Positions 1-8,669 of a stretch of 64,000 nucleotides of DNA are shown here, piece by piece; positions within the stretch are counted from its first letter, which is position 1, and every line of letters begins with the position of its first letter. The notes under the pieces are model-generated. The model did not search any database. It was not told the DNA's origin and worked only from the letters and a program-made list of their open reading frames with translations. Location: positions 1 to 64,000 of the forward strand of contig CAZARU010000005.1 in assembly GCA_964487605.1 (NCBI GenBank), read 5' to 3'. Source of the DNA: JAJDAH01 sp964487605. Lineage in GTDB: Bacteria; Myxococcota_A; Polyangia; Polyangiales; Polyangiaceae. Position numbers and translations under genes: made by a program.

Positions 1-860
1 AGGGAGGGCGGGACCGCCGCATCCTGCAGGATCTTGCCGAGGGGTTCCGCGGCGGCCGCGCCCGCCCGGCCCAGCGCTCGAATCGCGTACGCGCGTCCTG
101 GTCCGGTCCCGAGGGCCAGCGGGCTCGCGACCTCGAGCAGGCGCGCCTCCACGCTCGGCGAGAGCGCCGAAATCCGAGTGTAGGCGAAGAGCGCCGAGGC
201 GAGAGGCGGGTCGGCTCCGGCCGCGTCGAGGAGCGCCACGAGAGAGGCGTCGTCGAGCCGCTTCGCCGTGGAGGCGAGGCGACCGAGCGCCAGCGCCGCC
301 GAGTCCGCGCGGGCCCCTCCGAGCCCGAGCCAGGCGCGCAGCGTGCGCTCGGCCTCGCGGGTGCCGCACCTCGCGAGGGCGTCGGCGAGCGCGAACCACG
401 GGTCGTGGAGGGCGGTGGCCAGCGAGCCCGTGGCGGCGGCCGGGGGCGCGCCGGCGTGAGCGAGCGAGGCGGCGCGGGCCACGAGCGCGCGGACGTTCTC
501 CGACTCGTTCCCCTTGCACCCCCAGCCGAGCCCGTACGCCGCCCACGCGACCACGGCACCATCTTCGTCGGCCAGGGATTCGCGAAGCTCCTTCACGCGC
601 CGGGTGTCGGCGATGCGCGCGAGCGCGCGCGCAGCCAGGCGGCGCCGCGTCACATCCCTGCTCGTCCGATCCTCGTCGGTGATGGCGTCCGAAGCGCGGC
701 GGTGCTCCGCGGACAGGAGCCGTCCCTCGTGAGCGGTCGCGGAGCCCGGCGGTGACGCGCTCGCGGACGTGGGCGCGGACGACGCGGCTCCCGCCGGATC
801 CGGCCCTTTCTCGCAGCCCACTGCGGCGAGCAGGACGACGACGGCAGGCCACGCGCGCAT
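1..860 (-). CDS. HEAT-repeat-like lipoprotein, 3' end beyond the window
   Basis: Reading the minus strand from ATG at 860 gives an open frame that runs off the left edge (about 286 residues visible). The first 16 residues form a short hydrophobic signal ending in a lipobox-like AAVGC, followed by an Ala/Ser/Pro linker. The rest is a series of Ala/Leu/Arg-rich paired helices (RRLAARALARIADTRRVKEL, then a unit containing AWAAYGLGW) of the HEAT/PBS-lyase kind. Such proteins are scaffolds; no enzymatic residues are visible. The start overlaps the stop of the upstream YdcF-type gene by one base (TGATG), so the two are probably translated together. The lipoprotein call rests on the N-terminus, the HEAT call on repeat appearance only. 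Confidence 0.65.
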   Translation of the reverse strand, partial: MRAWPAVVVLLAAVGCEKGPDPAGAASSAPTSASASPPGSATAHEGRLLSAEHRRASDAITDEDRTSRDVTRRRLAARALARIADTRRVKELRESLADEDGAVVAWAAYGLGWGCKGNESENVRALVARAASLAHAGAPPAAATGSLATALHDPWFALADALARCGTREAERTLRAWLGLGGARADSAALALGRLASTAKRLDDASLVALLDAAGADPPLASALFAYTRISALSPSVEARLLEVASPLALGTGPGRAYAIRALGRAGAAAAEPLGKILQDAAVPPS

Positions 861-1333
861 CAGGCGGTCAGCCGATCGAGCGCGGCGCTCGCGAGCTCCC
901 TCGCGGCGCGCGTCGCCCGTCGAAGGACGCTCGCGCGTGGGGAAGCCGCCGGGAGCGGAATGCACGCCACACCATACCGCTCGAACGCTCGGAGGGCGCG
1001 AGGCATGTGCCAGTCGCAGGTGACGAGGCCCACGAGCGTCACGCCGCGCTGGGCGAGGAGCACCGACGTGTACCGGGCGTTGTCCTTCGTGGACAACGAG
1101 CAGTACTCCGGCACGATGGCCGCGCGGGGCACTCCCCGCCTGCAGAGCGCCTCGGCCATGACGGCGGCCTCGGCTCGTCCCGCCCAGCGCCGGCCGCCGG
1201 TCACCACCACGACGTGCGCGGCGCGCTCGTCGAAGGCCATGGACGCGCGCTCGACGCGCCGCAGCGCCGGACCGCGGAGTCGCCCCCCGGGGCCGACGCG
1301 ACACCCGAGCACGACGAGGGTCCCGGCAGACAC
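860..1333 (-). CDS. YdcF/SanA-type DUF218 family protein
   Basis: This 157-residue protein starts at GTG 1333. It shows the family landmarks in order: an N-terminal strand LVVLGCRV, the VVVVTGG turn, an acidic helix EAAVMAEALCRRGVP, the STKDNARYT motif that replaces the usual S-T-x-E-N-A, and LVTCDWHMPRALRAF. The fold is Rossmann-like. Characterised relatives affect envelope or peptidoglycan-precursor metabolism (ElyC, SanA), but the biochemical reaction is not settled for most members. It lacks the N-terminal membrane helices of ElyC and is therefore probably soluble. It is coupled to the downstream HEAT-like lipoprotein by a TGATG overlap. Confidence 0.75.
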   Translation of the reverse strand: MSAGTLVVLGCRVGPGGRLRGPALRRVERASMAFDERAAHVVVVTGGRRWAGRAEAAVMAEALCRRGVPRAAIVPEYCSLSTKDNARYTSVLLAQRGVTLVGLVTCDWHMPRALRAFERYGVACIPLPAASPRASVLRRATRAARELASAALDRLTA

Positions 1334-1401
1334 GTGGTCACTCTAGTCCGTCGCGCCGAGCCCGACGAAATGGCGTGACTCGGCTGCGTGCGCGAGCGGC
1401 C

Positions 1402-3153
1402 TCAGCCCGGCGCTTCGGCGATGCAGAGCTGCCGGACGCCCGCGATGAGCTTCTCGCGCTCCCAGGGCTTGGGAACCACCACGTCCGCGCCGACGTTGCC
1501 CGCGCCCTGCGCGGCGGACACGACCAGGCACCGCGACGCGGGGCTCGCCGCGCGCAGGCTCGCCAGCACTTCCGCCCCCTCGGCGTCGGCGAGGCGTACG
1601 TCCGTCACGACGACGCGGATCGGCTGCTGCGCCAGGATCTTCAGGGCGTCCGAGAGCTGCCGCGCGGTGGAGACCGTGAAGCGCTCGCGGCGGAGCTCCG
1701 TCGCCAGTGCGCGGCGCACCGCCGGGTCGTCGTCCACCACGAGGATGTGGTGGGCGCTCACGTCGAAGTTGGGGATGGTGAGCTCTGCCCGGGTGCCCCT
1801 GTCGCGTGCCGCGAGCGTCACCTCTCCGCCGTGGTCCTGCAGAATCTGCCGGGTGATGGCGAGCCCGAGCCCGGTGCCCTGCCCGGGAGCCTTCGTCGTC
1901 GCGAACGGCTCGAAGAGCTGAGTGCGGATGTCGGGAGCGATGCCGGGTCCGTCGTCGTCCACCTGGATCCGCACCCACTGCGGATCCGAGACCACGCGCA
2001 GCTCCACGCGGCGCCCGCCCTCCGCGGCGGCGTCCACGGCGTTGGAGAGGACGTTCATCACCGCCTGGGCGACGCGCGGCGGATCGTGCGGCACGACCAC
2101 GTCGCCTGTCGGGTCCACCTTCATCTCCACGCCGCGGTCGCTGGCTCGCGGGCGGATCATCCTCACGGCGATGTCCAGGGTGCTGGCGATGTTCGCGTCC
2201 GTCAGGTGGGGTCGCTCTCGACGTGCGAAACCGCACACGTGCTGCACGAAGCTCCCGATCCTCTCCGTCGCGTACTCCATGTCGCTGACGGACTCCCGGA
2301 GCTCGGGGTCGGGGTGTGTCGCGGCGAGCGCGCCGATGTAGGACACCGACGCCCGGATCACCGACAGCGGGTTGTTGATCTCGTGGGCCATGCTCGCGGC
2401 GATGCGGCCGATGGCGGCCAGGCGCTCTGCGTGCTCGAGCTCTCGCTCGAGCTTGCGGCGCGCAGTGATGTCGAGCGACACCTCCGCGTACCCCAGCGCC
2501 GAACCGGCGTGGCCGACGGGAGACAGCGACAGCAGCACGTGCACGTGAGTGCCGTCCTTCCTGCGGCGAGTCACCTCCACCACCTCACGCGTCGGCGACT
2601 GGAGGCGCTCGTGGGCGGCGCTCGCGTCGAGCTCGAGCAGGTCGATCGAGCGACCGATGATCTCGCCCGCGGTGTACCCGTACGTCGCCGCAGCGCCAGG
2701 GTTCCACGAGACCACTCTCGCGTCGGGTCCGAGGCCGATGATCGCCTCGAAGCTGGCCTCGACCAGCTGGGCCAGGGCGTCCGCCTGCACCTGGAGCGTG
2801 CGTCGCTTGCGCTCGAGCTCCGCCAGCTCCTTCTCCCGCGCGAGCAGCGCTGCGAACTCGGCCGCGTCGAAGGGCTTCTGCACCACCGGGGCCAGCGCTT
2901 GCGGAAACGAGATGGCCGGATCCGCCATCAGGTAGATTCGCGCCCAGGGGATGCTGTCGCGCACGTGGTCGATGAGCGCCTCGTACTGCGGCACCGACGT
3001 GTCGAGGACCAGCACCGAGGGTGCCTCGTTGTCGGCGAAGCTTCGGCCGCTCTCCAGAGTTCGTTCCCAGCGGCCGAGTTCGCCGGAGCGCGTCAGGGCA
3101 GAGCAGAGGGACCGCGCCGCGTCGTCATCCGCGGAAACGACCAGGATGCTCAC
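1402..3153 (-). CDS. Hybrid PAS sensor histidine kinase with terminal receiver
   Basis: This 583-residue soluble kinase begins at GTG 3153, which overlaps the stop of the FHA gene as GTGA. Domains in order: a receiver-like N-terminus (about 1-105, with VLVLDTSV at 47-54 keeping an Asp), a short coiled coil, a PAS domain (about 125-230, ending in the typical SLDITARRK), a HisKA helix with H257 in MAHEINNPL, an HATPase domain with DDDGPGI and GTGLGLA, and a C-terminal receiver (about 463-583) with VDDDPAVRR, phosphoacceptor VVVTDVRLAD and VVPKPW. There is no membrane segment, so the signal is probably cytoplasmic. The coupling to an FHA protein suggests crosstalk with Ser/Thr phosphorylation, which is an inference. 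Confidence 0.9.
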   Translation of the reverse strand: MSILVVSADDDAARSLCSALTRSGELGRWERTLESGRSFADNEAPSVLVLDTSVPQYEALIDHVRDSIPWARIYLMADPAISFPQALAPVVQKPFDAAEFAALLAREKELAELERKRRTLQVQADALAQLVEASFEAIIGLGPDARVVSWNPGAAATYGYTAGEIIGRSIDLLELDASAAHERLQSPTREVVEVTRRRKDGTHVHVLLSLSPVGHAGSALGYAEVSLDITARRKLERELEHAERLAAIGRIAASMAHEINNPLSVIRASVSYIGALAATHPDPELRESVSDMEYATERIGSFVQHVCGFARRERPHLTDANIASTLDIAVRMIRPRASDRGVEMKVDPTGDVVVPHDPPRVAQAVMNVLSNAVDAAAEGGRRVELRVVSDPQWVRIQVDDDGPGIAPDIRTQLFEPFATTKAPGQGTGLGLAITRQILQDHGGEVTLAARDRGTRAELTIPNFDVSAHHILVVDDDPAVRRALATELRRERFTVSTARQLSDALKILAQQPIRVVVTDVRLADAEGAEVLASLRAASPASRCLVVSAAQGAGNVGADVVVPKPWEREKLIAGVRQLCIAEAPG

Positions 3154-3776
3154 GACAGCTTCTCGAGGAGCGCGAGGGTCTCGCGGCGCCAGTCGTCGTG
3201 CTCCCCGTCGGGTGTCCACGACGAGATCTTCTCGACGATGGCGGCGATGCGAGTCACCTCCGCCGGGGCCAGAGCGATGGAGCGCCGCCGCAGGGAAGTG
3301 AGCATCTCGGCGATGGCCTTCTCCAGCGTCGGCACCACCTGGGTGGGAGACGGGCTCTCACTCGCGCTCGCCACCAGGCGTTCCACCAGGTCGAGCGTGC
3401 CGCGGTACGTCTGGGTGTCCGCATCGTCGTCCTGGGCCTCGGCGTCCTCGGGGCGTCGCCTCCGAGTCGAGTCGCTGGCTCGGCGCGAAGCGGGGTCGAC
3501 GACCACGACCTCGAGAGCATCGGCGCCGACGCCGATCACGTCGCCATCGCCGAGTCTCGTCGGCTCCGAGATGAGCGCGCCATTCACCTTCGTTCCGTTC
3601 GTGCTCCCGAGGTCGCTGATGGTCAGCCCCTCCGACGTCAGCCGCAGCGCGCAGTGCTCTCGCGAGACCAGGCCGTTGCTCACCACGATCGTCGAATAGG
3701 GACTCCGACCCAAGATGGTTTCGCCGCGGCGGACCGGGAACCGGGTGCCCCGATACTTGATCCAGTAGACGCTCAA
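3150..3776 (-). CDS. FHA-domain protein
   Basis: This 208-residue protein has an N-terminal FHA domain (about 5-95). The phosphothreonine-binding landmarks are clear: GRSPYSTIVV, the SREHC turn and the STNGTKVNG loop. A charged linker (about 105-125) and a helical C-terminus follow. FHA domains bind phosphothreonine made by Hanks-type kinases, which are plentiful in myxobacteria. The start codon is TTG at 3776; a GGAGG Shine-Dalgarno nine bases upstream and the lack of any in-frame ATG or GTG support it. The stop overlaps the GTG of the hybrid kinase downstream, so the two are a translationally coupled pair. Confidence 0.85.
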   Translation of the reverse strand: MSVYWIKYRGTRFPVRRGETILGRSPYSTIVVSNGLVSREHCALRLTSEGLTISDLGSTNGTKVNGALISEPTRLGDGDVIGVGADALEVVVVDPASRRASDSTRRRRPEDAEAQDDDADTQTYRGTLDLVERLVASASESPSPTQVVPTLEKAIAEMLTSLRRRSIALAPAEVTRIAAIVEKISSWTPDGEHDDWRRETLALLEKLS

Positions 3777-3785
3777 GACGAATGG

Positions 3786-3790
3786 CCTCC
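3786..3790 (-). promoter_or_regulatory. Ribosome binding site deciding a TTG start
   Basis: On the minus strand GGAGG lies nine bases upstream of the TTG at 3776. It is the main reason to place the start of the FHA gene there. Confidence 0.7.
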
Positions 3791-4023
3791 ATGCCGGACC
3801 CGAGCGGAATCATTGACGTCACCGGGTCGACCGCCTTCGTGGCGCTGGTCCCGGCGCTGCATGCCTGGTATGAGCGTACCCCGCCAGGGCCGGTTGCGGA
3901 CAGTCGGGTTGCTCCCTCCGTCGGACGCAGGCGACGCGATCGACCCGTTCCTCGACCTGGACCCCGTAGCCTCGGCCTGAACATGCGGACCCCCGGACCC
4001 GACACCCGCGCGGCGGTCCTGTC

Positions 4024-5412
4024 GTGAAGAGCGATCGACCGACCGACGGCGCCCCACCTCCGCGACGCCCCGCGCGACGCCGTCGAGCGCCCGCGGGCGC
4101 GAAGCCATCCACTGCCGAGCCGGCTCGCGAGCCCGCCCCCGAACGGCAGCGGGCGCGCGCGCGAGACGAACGTCGGTCACCCGCCCCCCCGCGCAAGCGC
4201 GCGGACCCGGTCGCGGCCGGTCCGGGACCCGTGCGTCACGACATCGATCTCGACGACGGCCGCATCGATCCCGACGCCTCCAAGGTCGTGCGCCGACTGA
4301 CACGCCACGGCTTCGAAGCGTACCTCGTCGGCGGATGCGTTCGCGACCTGCTCCTCGGCCATGCTCCGAAGGACTTCGACGTCGCGACGAACGCCCGCCC
4401 GGACGACCTTCGCGATCTCTTCAGGAATTCACGCGTCATCGGGCGTCGTTTTCGCCTCGTCCACGTTCTGTTCGGGCGCGGCAAGGTCATCGAGACGGCC
4501 ACGTTTCGTCGAGCTCCGCCGGCCTCCGCCGCCGAGGGCGAGGACCTCCTCATCCGGAACGACAACGTGTTCGGGGAGGCTCACGAGGACGCGCAGAGGC
4601 GCGACTTCACCATCAACGGGCTCTTCTACGACGTGGAGCACAAGCAGGTCATCGACTGGGTCGAGGGCATGCCCGACATCGAGCGGCGGGTCGTCCGGAC
4701 GATTCGTGAGCCGGTGGTCCGGTTTCTCGAGGATCCCGTTCGAATCCTCCGAGCGATCAAGTTCTCCGCACGGCTCGATCTCGGGATCGCGCCGGACGTG
4801 TACGACGCCATGGTGCAGTGCAGGAGCTCGCTCGCCCTGGCGGCGAAGCCTCGCCTGTTCGAGGAGGTGCTGCGGCTCATGAGGAGCGGCGCATCGCACC
4901 GCTCGATCTGGATCGCGTGGGAGACCGGCATTCTCGACGTCCTGCTCCCCGAGCTCTCCGCGTACCTCGCCGATGCGCCGGACTCCGGCGCCGTCGTCTG
5001 GCGCATGCTGACCGAGATCGATCGCGATACGAAGGACCGAAAGGCGCCCGCCGACGACATCGTGCTGCTGACGAGCCTTCTCCTCGAGCCGATGCGCGAA
5101 GCCTGCGAGTCCGCTCGGGATCGCGTGCAGGCGGCGACGGCGTTCCTCGAGGACGCCATCGATCGGCTCAACGTGCCGCGGCGAATGGCCGACGGGATGC
5201 GGCGCATCGTCGCCCTCATGCCGAGGCTCGAGGCGAATCGAGGCGGACGCTTCAGTCGCACGTCGCTGTATCCCGCGGCGGTCGCGGTGGTCTCCTTGCG
5301 GGAGCGCGCCGTGGCCTCGGTGGCTGCCGAGCGCTCCGCGGCGCGGGCCCACAAGAAGAGCCTCGCGCGACGGGACGAAGAGCCCGGGACTCCGGCGGCG
5401 AGGCCAGCATGA
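4024..5412 (+). CDS. pcnB: Poly(A) polymerase / CCA-adding-type nucleotidyltransferase
   Basis: This 462-residue protein belongs to the class II nucleotidyltransferase family that adds A (PcnB) or CCA to RNA 3' ends. After a basic, disordered N-terminus of about 75 residues come LVGGCVRDLLLG and KDFDVATNA (metal-binding DxD), RRFRLVHVLFGRGKVIETATF, the DAQRRDFTINGLFYD block and FLEDPVRILRAIKFSARL. The LFGRGKVIE stretch and the basic extensions at both ends favour poly(A) polymerase over tRNA nucleotidyltransferase. The start is GTG 4024; the conserved core begins far downstream, so the exact start is not critical. The stop overlaps the ATG of the next gene (ATGA at 5409). Confidence 0.88.
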   Translation: MKSDRPTDGAPPPRRPARRRRAPAGAKPSTAEPAREPAPERQRARARDERRSPAPPRKRADPVAAGPGPVRHDIDLDDGRIDPDASKVVRRLTRHGFEAYLVGGCVRDLLLGHAPKDFDVATNARPDDLRDLFRNSRVIGRRFRLVHVLFGRGKVIETATFRRAPPASAAEGEDLLIRNDNVFGEAHEDAQRRDFTINGLFYDVEHKQVIDWVEGMPDIERRVVRTIREPVVRFLEDPVRILRAIKFSARLDLGIAPDVYDAMVQCRSSLALAAKPRLFEEVLRLMRSGASHRSIWIAWETGILDVLLPELSAYLADAPDSGAVVWRMLTEIDRDTKDRKAPADDIVLLTSLLLEPMREACESARDRVQAATAFLEDAIDRLNVPRRMADGMRRIVALMPRLEANRGGRFSRTSLYPAAVAVVSLRERAVASVAAERSAARAHKKSLARRDEEPGTPAARPA

Positions 5413-6023
5413 CCCGTGGACCCGCCGATCGAGTGAAGGCCGCCCGCAAGGCGCTCCTCGAGGGCGTCGGCGCCGAGGTCGCGCAGTCCTTCCCCGGCAT
5501 CACGCGCCTGGGCGGACAGATCGTGGCGGCGCTCTACCTCGCGGACGGCCCGCTCTCGATGGATCAGCTCTCCGAGGACCTCGGTCGGTCCAAGAGCAAC
5601 GTGTTCGGGAATCTCCGCGCGCTCGACGCGGCCAAGATCGTGGAGCGTCGCCGCGAGCCGGGTGCTCGCTTCGATACGTTCGCGCTGCGCGGCGCCTACC
5701 CCGACGTCATCGTGGGCGCGTACATCGCGCGACTTCGCACGGTGGTGGACGACAAGCAGCAGCTCGTTGCCCGCGCCCTTTCCCTCCTCGGCGACGCCCA
5801 GGGGCGCGACGCCGAAGCCTTGCGGCGCCGCCTCGACGACCTGGGAAGGAAGTACGCGCTGTTCGGCACCGTGTTCGACAAGGTGCTGCCGGGCCTCGAC
5901 GGACCGATGGATCTCGAGCGCGTCGTGACGAAGATCCCGCCGACGGTCTTCAAGACCATCGGCCAGCTCATCCGGGCGGCCGTGGACGTGAAGCGGCGGT
6001 GGTCTTCCCGCGTGGCGTCGTGA
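5409..6023 (+). CDS. GbsR/MarR-type transcriptional regulator
   Basis: This 204-residue protein has an N-terminal winged helix-turn-helix (about 25-90): LYLADGPLSMDQLSEDLGRS followed by KSNVFGNLRALDAAKIVERR, the pattern of GbsR-like regulators that sense quaternary amines or related solutes in characterised cases. The C-terminal half is helical with a possible dimerisation coiled coil. The ATG at 5409 overlaps the pcnB stop, so it is co-translated with pcnB. A functional link between RNA 3' processing and this regulator is not established. The regulator class is well supported; the ligand is unknown. Confidence 0.8.
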   Translation: MTRGPADRVKAARKALLEGVGAEVAQSFPGITRLGGQIVAALYLADGPLSMDQLSEDLGRSKSNVFGNLRALDAAKIVERRREPGARFDTFALRGAYPDVIVGAYIARLRTVVDDKQQLVARALSLLGDAQGRDAEALRRRLDDLGRKYALFGTVFDKVLPGLDGPMDLERVVTKIPPTVFKTIGQLIRAAVDVKRRWSSRVAS

Positions 6024-6053
6024 CCCGGCGCGCCGTCTGCCGCGCAGCCGGTG

Positions 6054-7091
6054 TCAGTTCACGTTCAGTTCGACGCGCAGCAGCTTGCGGCCGATGAACA
6101 GGTAGTCGCCGTGCGTGAGCTCACGCTCCGACTTCAGCCGAACGTACGTTCCGTTGCGGCTGTTGTGGTCGGTGAGGGTGAACTTTCCGTTCGCCTCTTC
6201 CACCGAGCAGTGCTTCGCCGACATGTACGCATCGCCCGGGAAGTTCAGATCGCCGTCCTCACGCCCGATCTGCAGCGAGCTGCCTCGCGCGCAGACCGTC
6301 ATGCCGAGCATGCCTCCCTCGAGCACCTGGTGGATCCGGAACGCGGTCGGATGCTTCGGCGACGAATAGAAGAAGGTGCCCTCGGCGTCGGCCCCGTCCG
6401 AAGCCTTCGGCGTCGGATCCAGGCGGAACACCTGCTCGCCGGCCATGAACATGTCCCCGGGCGCGACCTCGACGCCGCCTCGGACGCGGGCGAACACGCC
6501 GTTGAGCGAACCCTCGTCGCGAACGACCAGCCTGCCGTTCCGGTAGAAGAAGTTCGCGTGCTTGGGTGAGATGAACGGATCATCCGGAAACTCGAGCTGG
6601 CCCGTCCGACCCACGACGTGCTGGTCCGCCTTCAGGTGGTAGCTGAGCCCGTCCATCCCCTCGCCGCGGACCAGGATCAGCCGAGCCTTCTCGGGATTCT
6701 GCATCTCGCTGTAGAAGTCGACGCCGAGGTTGAGCATGACCTCCGGCACGGGCGCGCCGCACCGGCCGCAGAACTTGTGGCCGCTCGGCACGGGGGTCAT
6801 GCACGAGCCGCAAACGTAATACTTTGCCTGATCCATCAGCTCCTCCTCGACCTGTCCTCCCCGGACGGCCGACGCAGCGGGCAGCGTTTTATCAAGTTTC
6901 CGCGGCGAGGCGTGAGATTCCGTCGAAGTGCCGGCTCCGCCAGGGGCCGCGGGCGTCTGGCTCGGCAGCAGCGACGGCCGACCCTCGAGCAGCAGGTCGT
7001 GCCCGCAGCCGCGGCACGTGACGTCGCCCATCGGGCAAAAGTCCTCGCATTTGCCGCAAACGACGCCGATCTCCCGGGCTGCCGAAAGCAT
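6054..7091 (-). CDS. Double zinc-ribbon, double FHA-domain protein
   Basis: The 345-residue protein is read from ATG 7091; further upstream in-frame residues are basic and do not look conserved. Two zinc ribbons lie at the N-terminus: C12/C15 with C26/C29, and a second CGSC...CGRC pair near residues 95-112. Between them is a Pro/Ser-rich linker. Two FHA domains follow: one around 140-210 (VVGRTG, SPKHANFFY, SLNGVF) and one around 255-335 (LQIGREDGDLNFP, SAKHCSV, SRNGTYVRL). The second has the canonical S-x-x-H and N-G-T residues. This arrangement suggests a phosphothreonine-reading adaptor. It has no catalytic domain. The serine-protease gene lies upstream on the same strand, ending at 7171. 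Confidence 0.82.
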   Translation of the reverse strand: MLSAAREIGVVCGKCEDFCPMGDVTCRGCGHDLLLEGRPSLLPSQTPAAPGGAGTSTESHASPRKLDKTLPAASAVRGGQVEEELMDQAKYYVCGSCMTPVPSGHKFCGRCGAPVPEVMLNLGVDFYSEMQNPEKARLILVRGEGMDGLSYHLKADQHVVGRTGQLEFPDDPFISPKHANFFYRNGRLVVRDEGSLNGVFARVRGGVEVAPGDMFMAGEQVFRLDPTPKASDGADAEGTFFYSSPKHPTAFRIHQVLEGGMLGMTVCARGSSLQIGREDGDLNFPGDAYMSAKHCSVEEANGKFTLTDHNSRNGTYVRLKSERELTHGDYLFIGRKLLRVELNVN

Positions 7092-7170
7092 GGGGTCCGA
7101 AACGCTATTCAGGCGCACCAGCAGGTCAAGCCGGGGCCGCCGCAGCGAGCGCGCCCGGGCTCGTTTCAGG

Positions 7171-8001
7171 TCACCCGGTGGGTGAGCACCCGTCCAGGGG
7201 GGGCAGCTCGGCCGGGCTCGCACCGTCGGCGACCAGCCGCGCGTGTCCGAACAGCGCGCGCCAGTGGTCCACCCGAGTGAACTCGGACGGGCCCACCGTC
7301 GGGGTGCTCCCGTCCATCACGCTGCGCGAGATGACGCCGAGCACCTGGCCCTCCTCGCTCACGGCGGGGCCCCCCGAGTCACCCGGGCAGATCGCGGCGT
7401 CGAGCTTGAACCGGTCCACGTCGAGCCGCGCGATGGCGCCGCCCGCCCGCTGCTCTCGTCGAATGCCCTCGCCGCCCAGGGCACACCGCCCGAACCCCAC
7501 CGGGTCCACGGGCTCGCCCAGCTTGGGCGGTCCGTCGAGCCTCGGGGGGAGCGTCGCCACCCCGACCAGCTTGCGCTCGAGGACGAGGATCGCGATGTCG
7601 CCTCGGCTCGCCGCGAAGCCACACGCGGGAGCCAGGACGGCGGTCACCCCCACCTCGCCCCAGGCGAAGTAGTCGCCCCCGACCTCCACCGCGACGTTCG
7701 AAGGCGCGACGTTGGCCGTTTCGATGTCGCCGAAGCGGTTGCGCGCGCTCACGCAGTGGTGGGCCGTCAGCACCAGGTCGTCGTCGATCAGCGTCCCGGA
7801 GCACGTGACCTCGCCGGCGACGACGCGCACGACGTAGTCGTCGTCCTCGGCGACGGCCATGGGGAGCCCCCGCGGTACCCGGCCGTCGGCGTCGTTCGGC
7901 GTCGACGCGAGCACCGCCCGCGGTCCGTCCGCCTTTCGGCCGAGCCCCGCGCAGCCCACGGAAAGCACGACGGGAACGACGAGGGCGTAGGTCGCGCGCA
8001 T
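7171..8001 (-). CDS. Trypsin-like serine protease lipoprotein
   Basis: This 276-residue protein has a signal peptide with a lipobox (VVLSVGC, Cys17), so it is probably a lipid-anchored envelope or surface protein. The chymotrypsin fold is marked by all three catalytic residues: H82 in VLTAHHC, D135 in RGDIAIL and S209 in PGDSGGP. Cys pairs around the His and Ser loops suggest disulfides. Family members cleave proteins; the substrate is not predictable. The start is ATG 8001, with the stop of the upstream gene only eight bases away. The C-terminal LDGCSPTG extension is short and unremarkable. Confidence 0.85.
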   Translation of the reverse strand: MRATYALVVPVVLSVGCAGLGRKADGPRAVLASTPNDADGRVPRGLPMAVAEDDDYVVRVVAGEVTCSGTLIDDDLVLTAHHCVSARNRFGDIETANVAPSNVAVEVGGDYFAWGEVGVTAVLAPACGFAASRGDIAILVLERKLVGVATLPPRLDGPPKLGEPVDPVGFGRCALGGEGIRREQRAGGAIARLDVDRFKLDAAICPGDSGGPAVSEEGQVLGVISRSVMDGSTPTVGPSEFTRVDHWRALFGHARLVADGASPAELPPLDGCSPTG

Positions 8002-8009
8002 CGCCGCTC

Positions 8010-8540
8010 CTAGCGAACGTCCAGGCGCACTTCGCGGGACGTCAGTCGGTACGCGAGCATCGCGCCCGCGGGGTCGGCGTGCGCGTCATCGACGCCGAGC
8101 TCGGTCATCCGGGTGAGCCAGGCGACGCGCCGCTCGGTGCGGGCGTGGAGCTGGGGCGCGCAGGTCTCGGGCGTCATCTGGCAGGTTCGGAGCAGCGCGC
8201 GGCCGACCACGAGCGCCCCGGGGACGTTGCCGAGCGCGGCGAGGGTGTGGGTTCGAAGGCTCGCGACCTCCGGGTCGGAGCGGGTCGCCTCGGGGGCGCG
8301 CGCGATGGCGGCTTCCGCCAGGCCCGCCGCGTCGCGCTCGAGGTAGGCCGCGGCGAGCCTCGCCAGCGCGCGAGCGTCCGACGAGTCCTTCGAGGCCGCC
8401 GCCTCCAGGGCCGCGACCGGCGGTCCGAGGTCTCGCCCGGCCGCGATGGGGTAGGCGCGCGTGGACGAGCTGAACGTCACCCCGAGGGCCGGTAAGGCGA
8501 GCGCGCTCGCCAGCAACGTCCAACTCACGCCTCGCACCAT
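8010..8540 (-). CDS. Secreted or anchored helical-repeat (TPR-like) protein
   Basis: The 176-residue protein is read from ATG 8540, giving an N-terminal hydrophobic stretch (WTLLASALALPALGVTF) that is a signal peptide or membrane anchor. An in-frame ATG at 8630 would add 30 polar residues and hide this signal, so the shorter form is preferred. The body is alpha-helical with TPR-like spacing (ARALARLAAAYLERDAAGLA, then a second helix pair around EVASLRTHTLAALGNVPGAL). It contains two Cys in CQMTPETC. It lies eight bases upstream of the protease gene and is probably in the same transcript. No specific function is recognised. Confidence 0.6.
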   Translation of the reverse strand: MVRGVSWTLLASALALPALGVTFSSSTRAYPIAAGRDLGPPVAALEAAASKDSSDARALARLAAAYLERDAAGLAEAAIARAPEATRSDPEVASLRTHTLAALGNVPGALVVGRALLRTCQMTPETCAPQLHARTERRVAWLTRMTELGVDDAHADPAGAMLAYRLTSREVRLDVR

Positions 8541-8669
8541 CCCGAACCCGCACCCGACAGCCGCCGCCGGAGGAAGTTCCGACGCCGACTCGCTCGTACG
8601 GCTTGGGTACGTTTTCGATCTCGGTCTCATTCCCCCGTGCTCGATGTAGGCGGAGGTGCGAGCCGGTGT

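Noticed and set aside
1375..3699. Very long plus-strand open frame opposite the hybrid kinase
   Set aside because: It is the high-GC antisense shadow of the kinase and FHA genes, with no domain and extreme Arg/His content.
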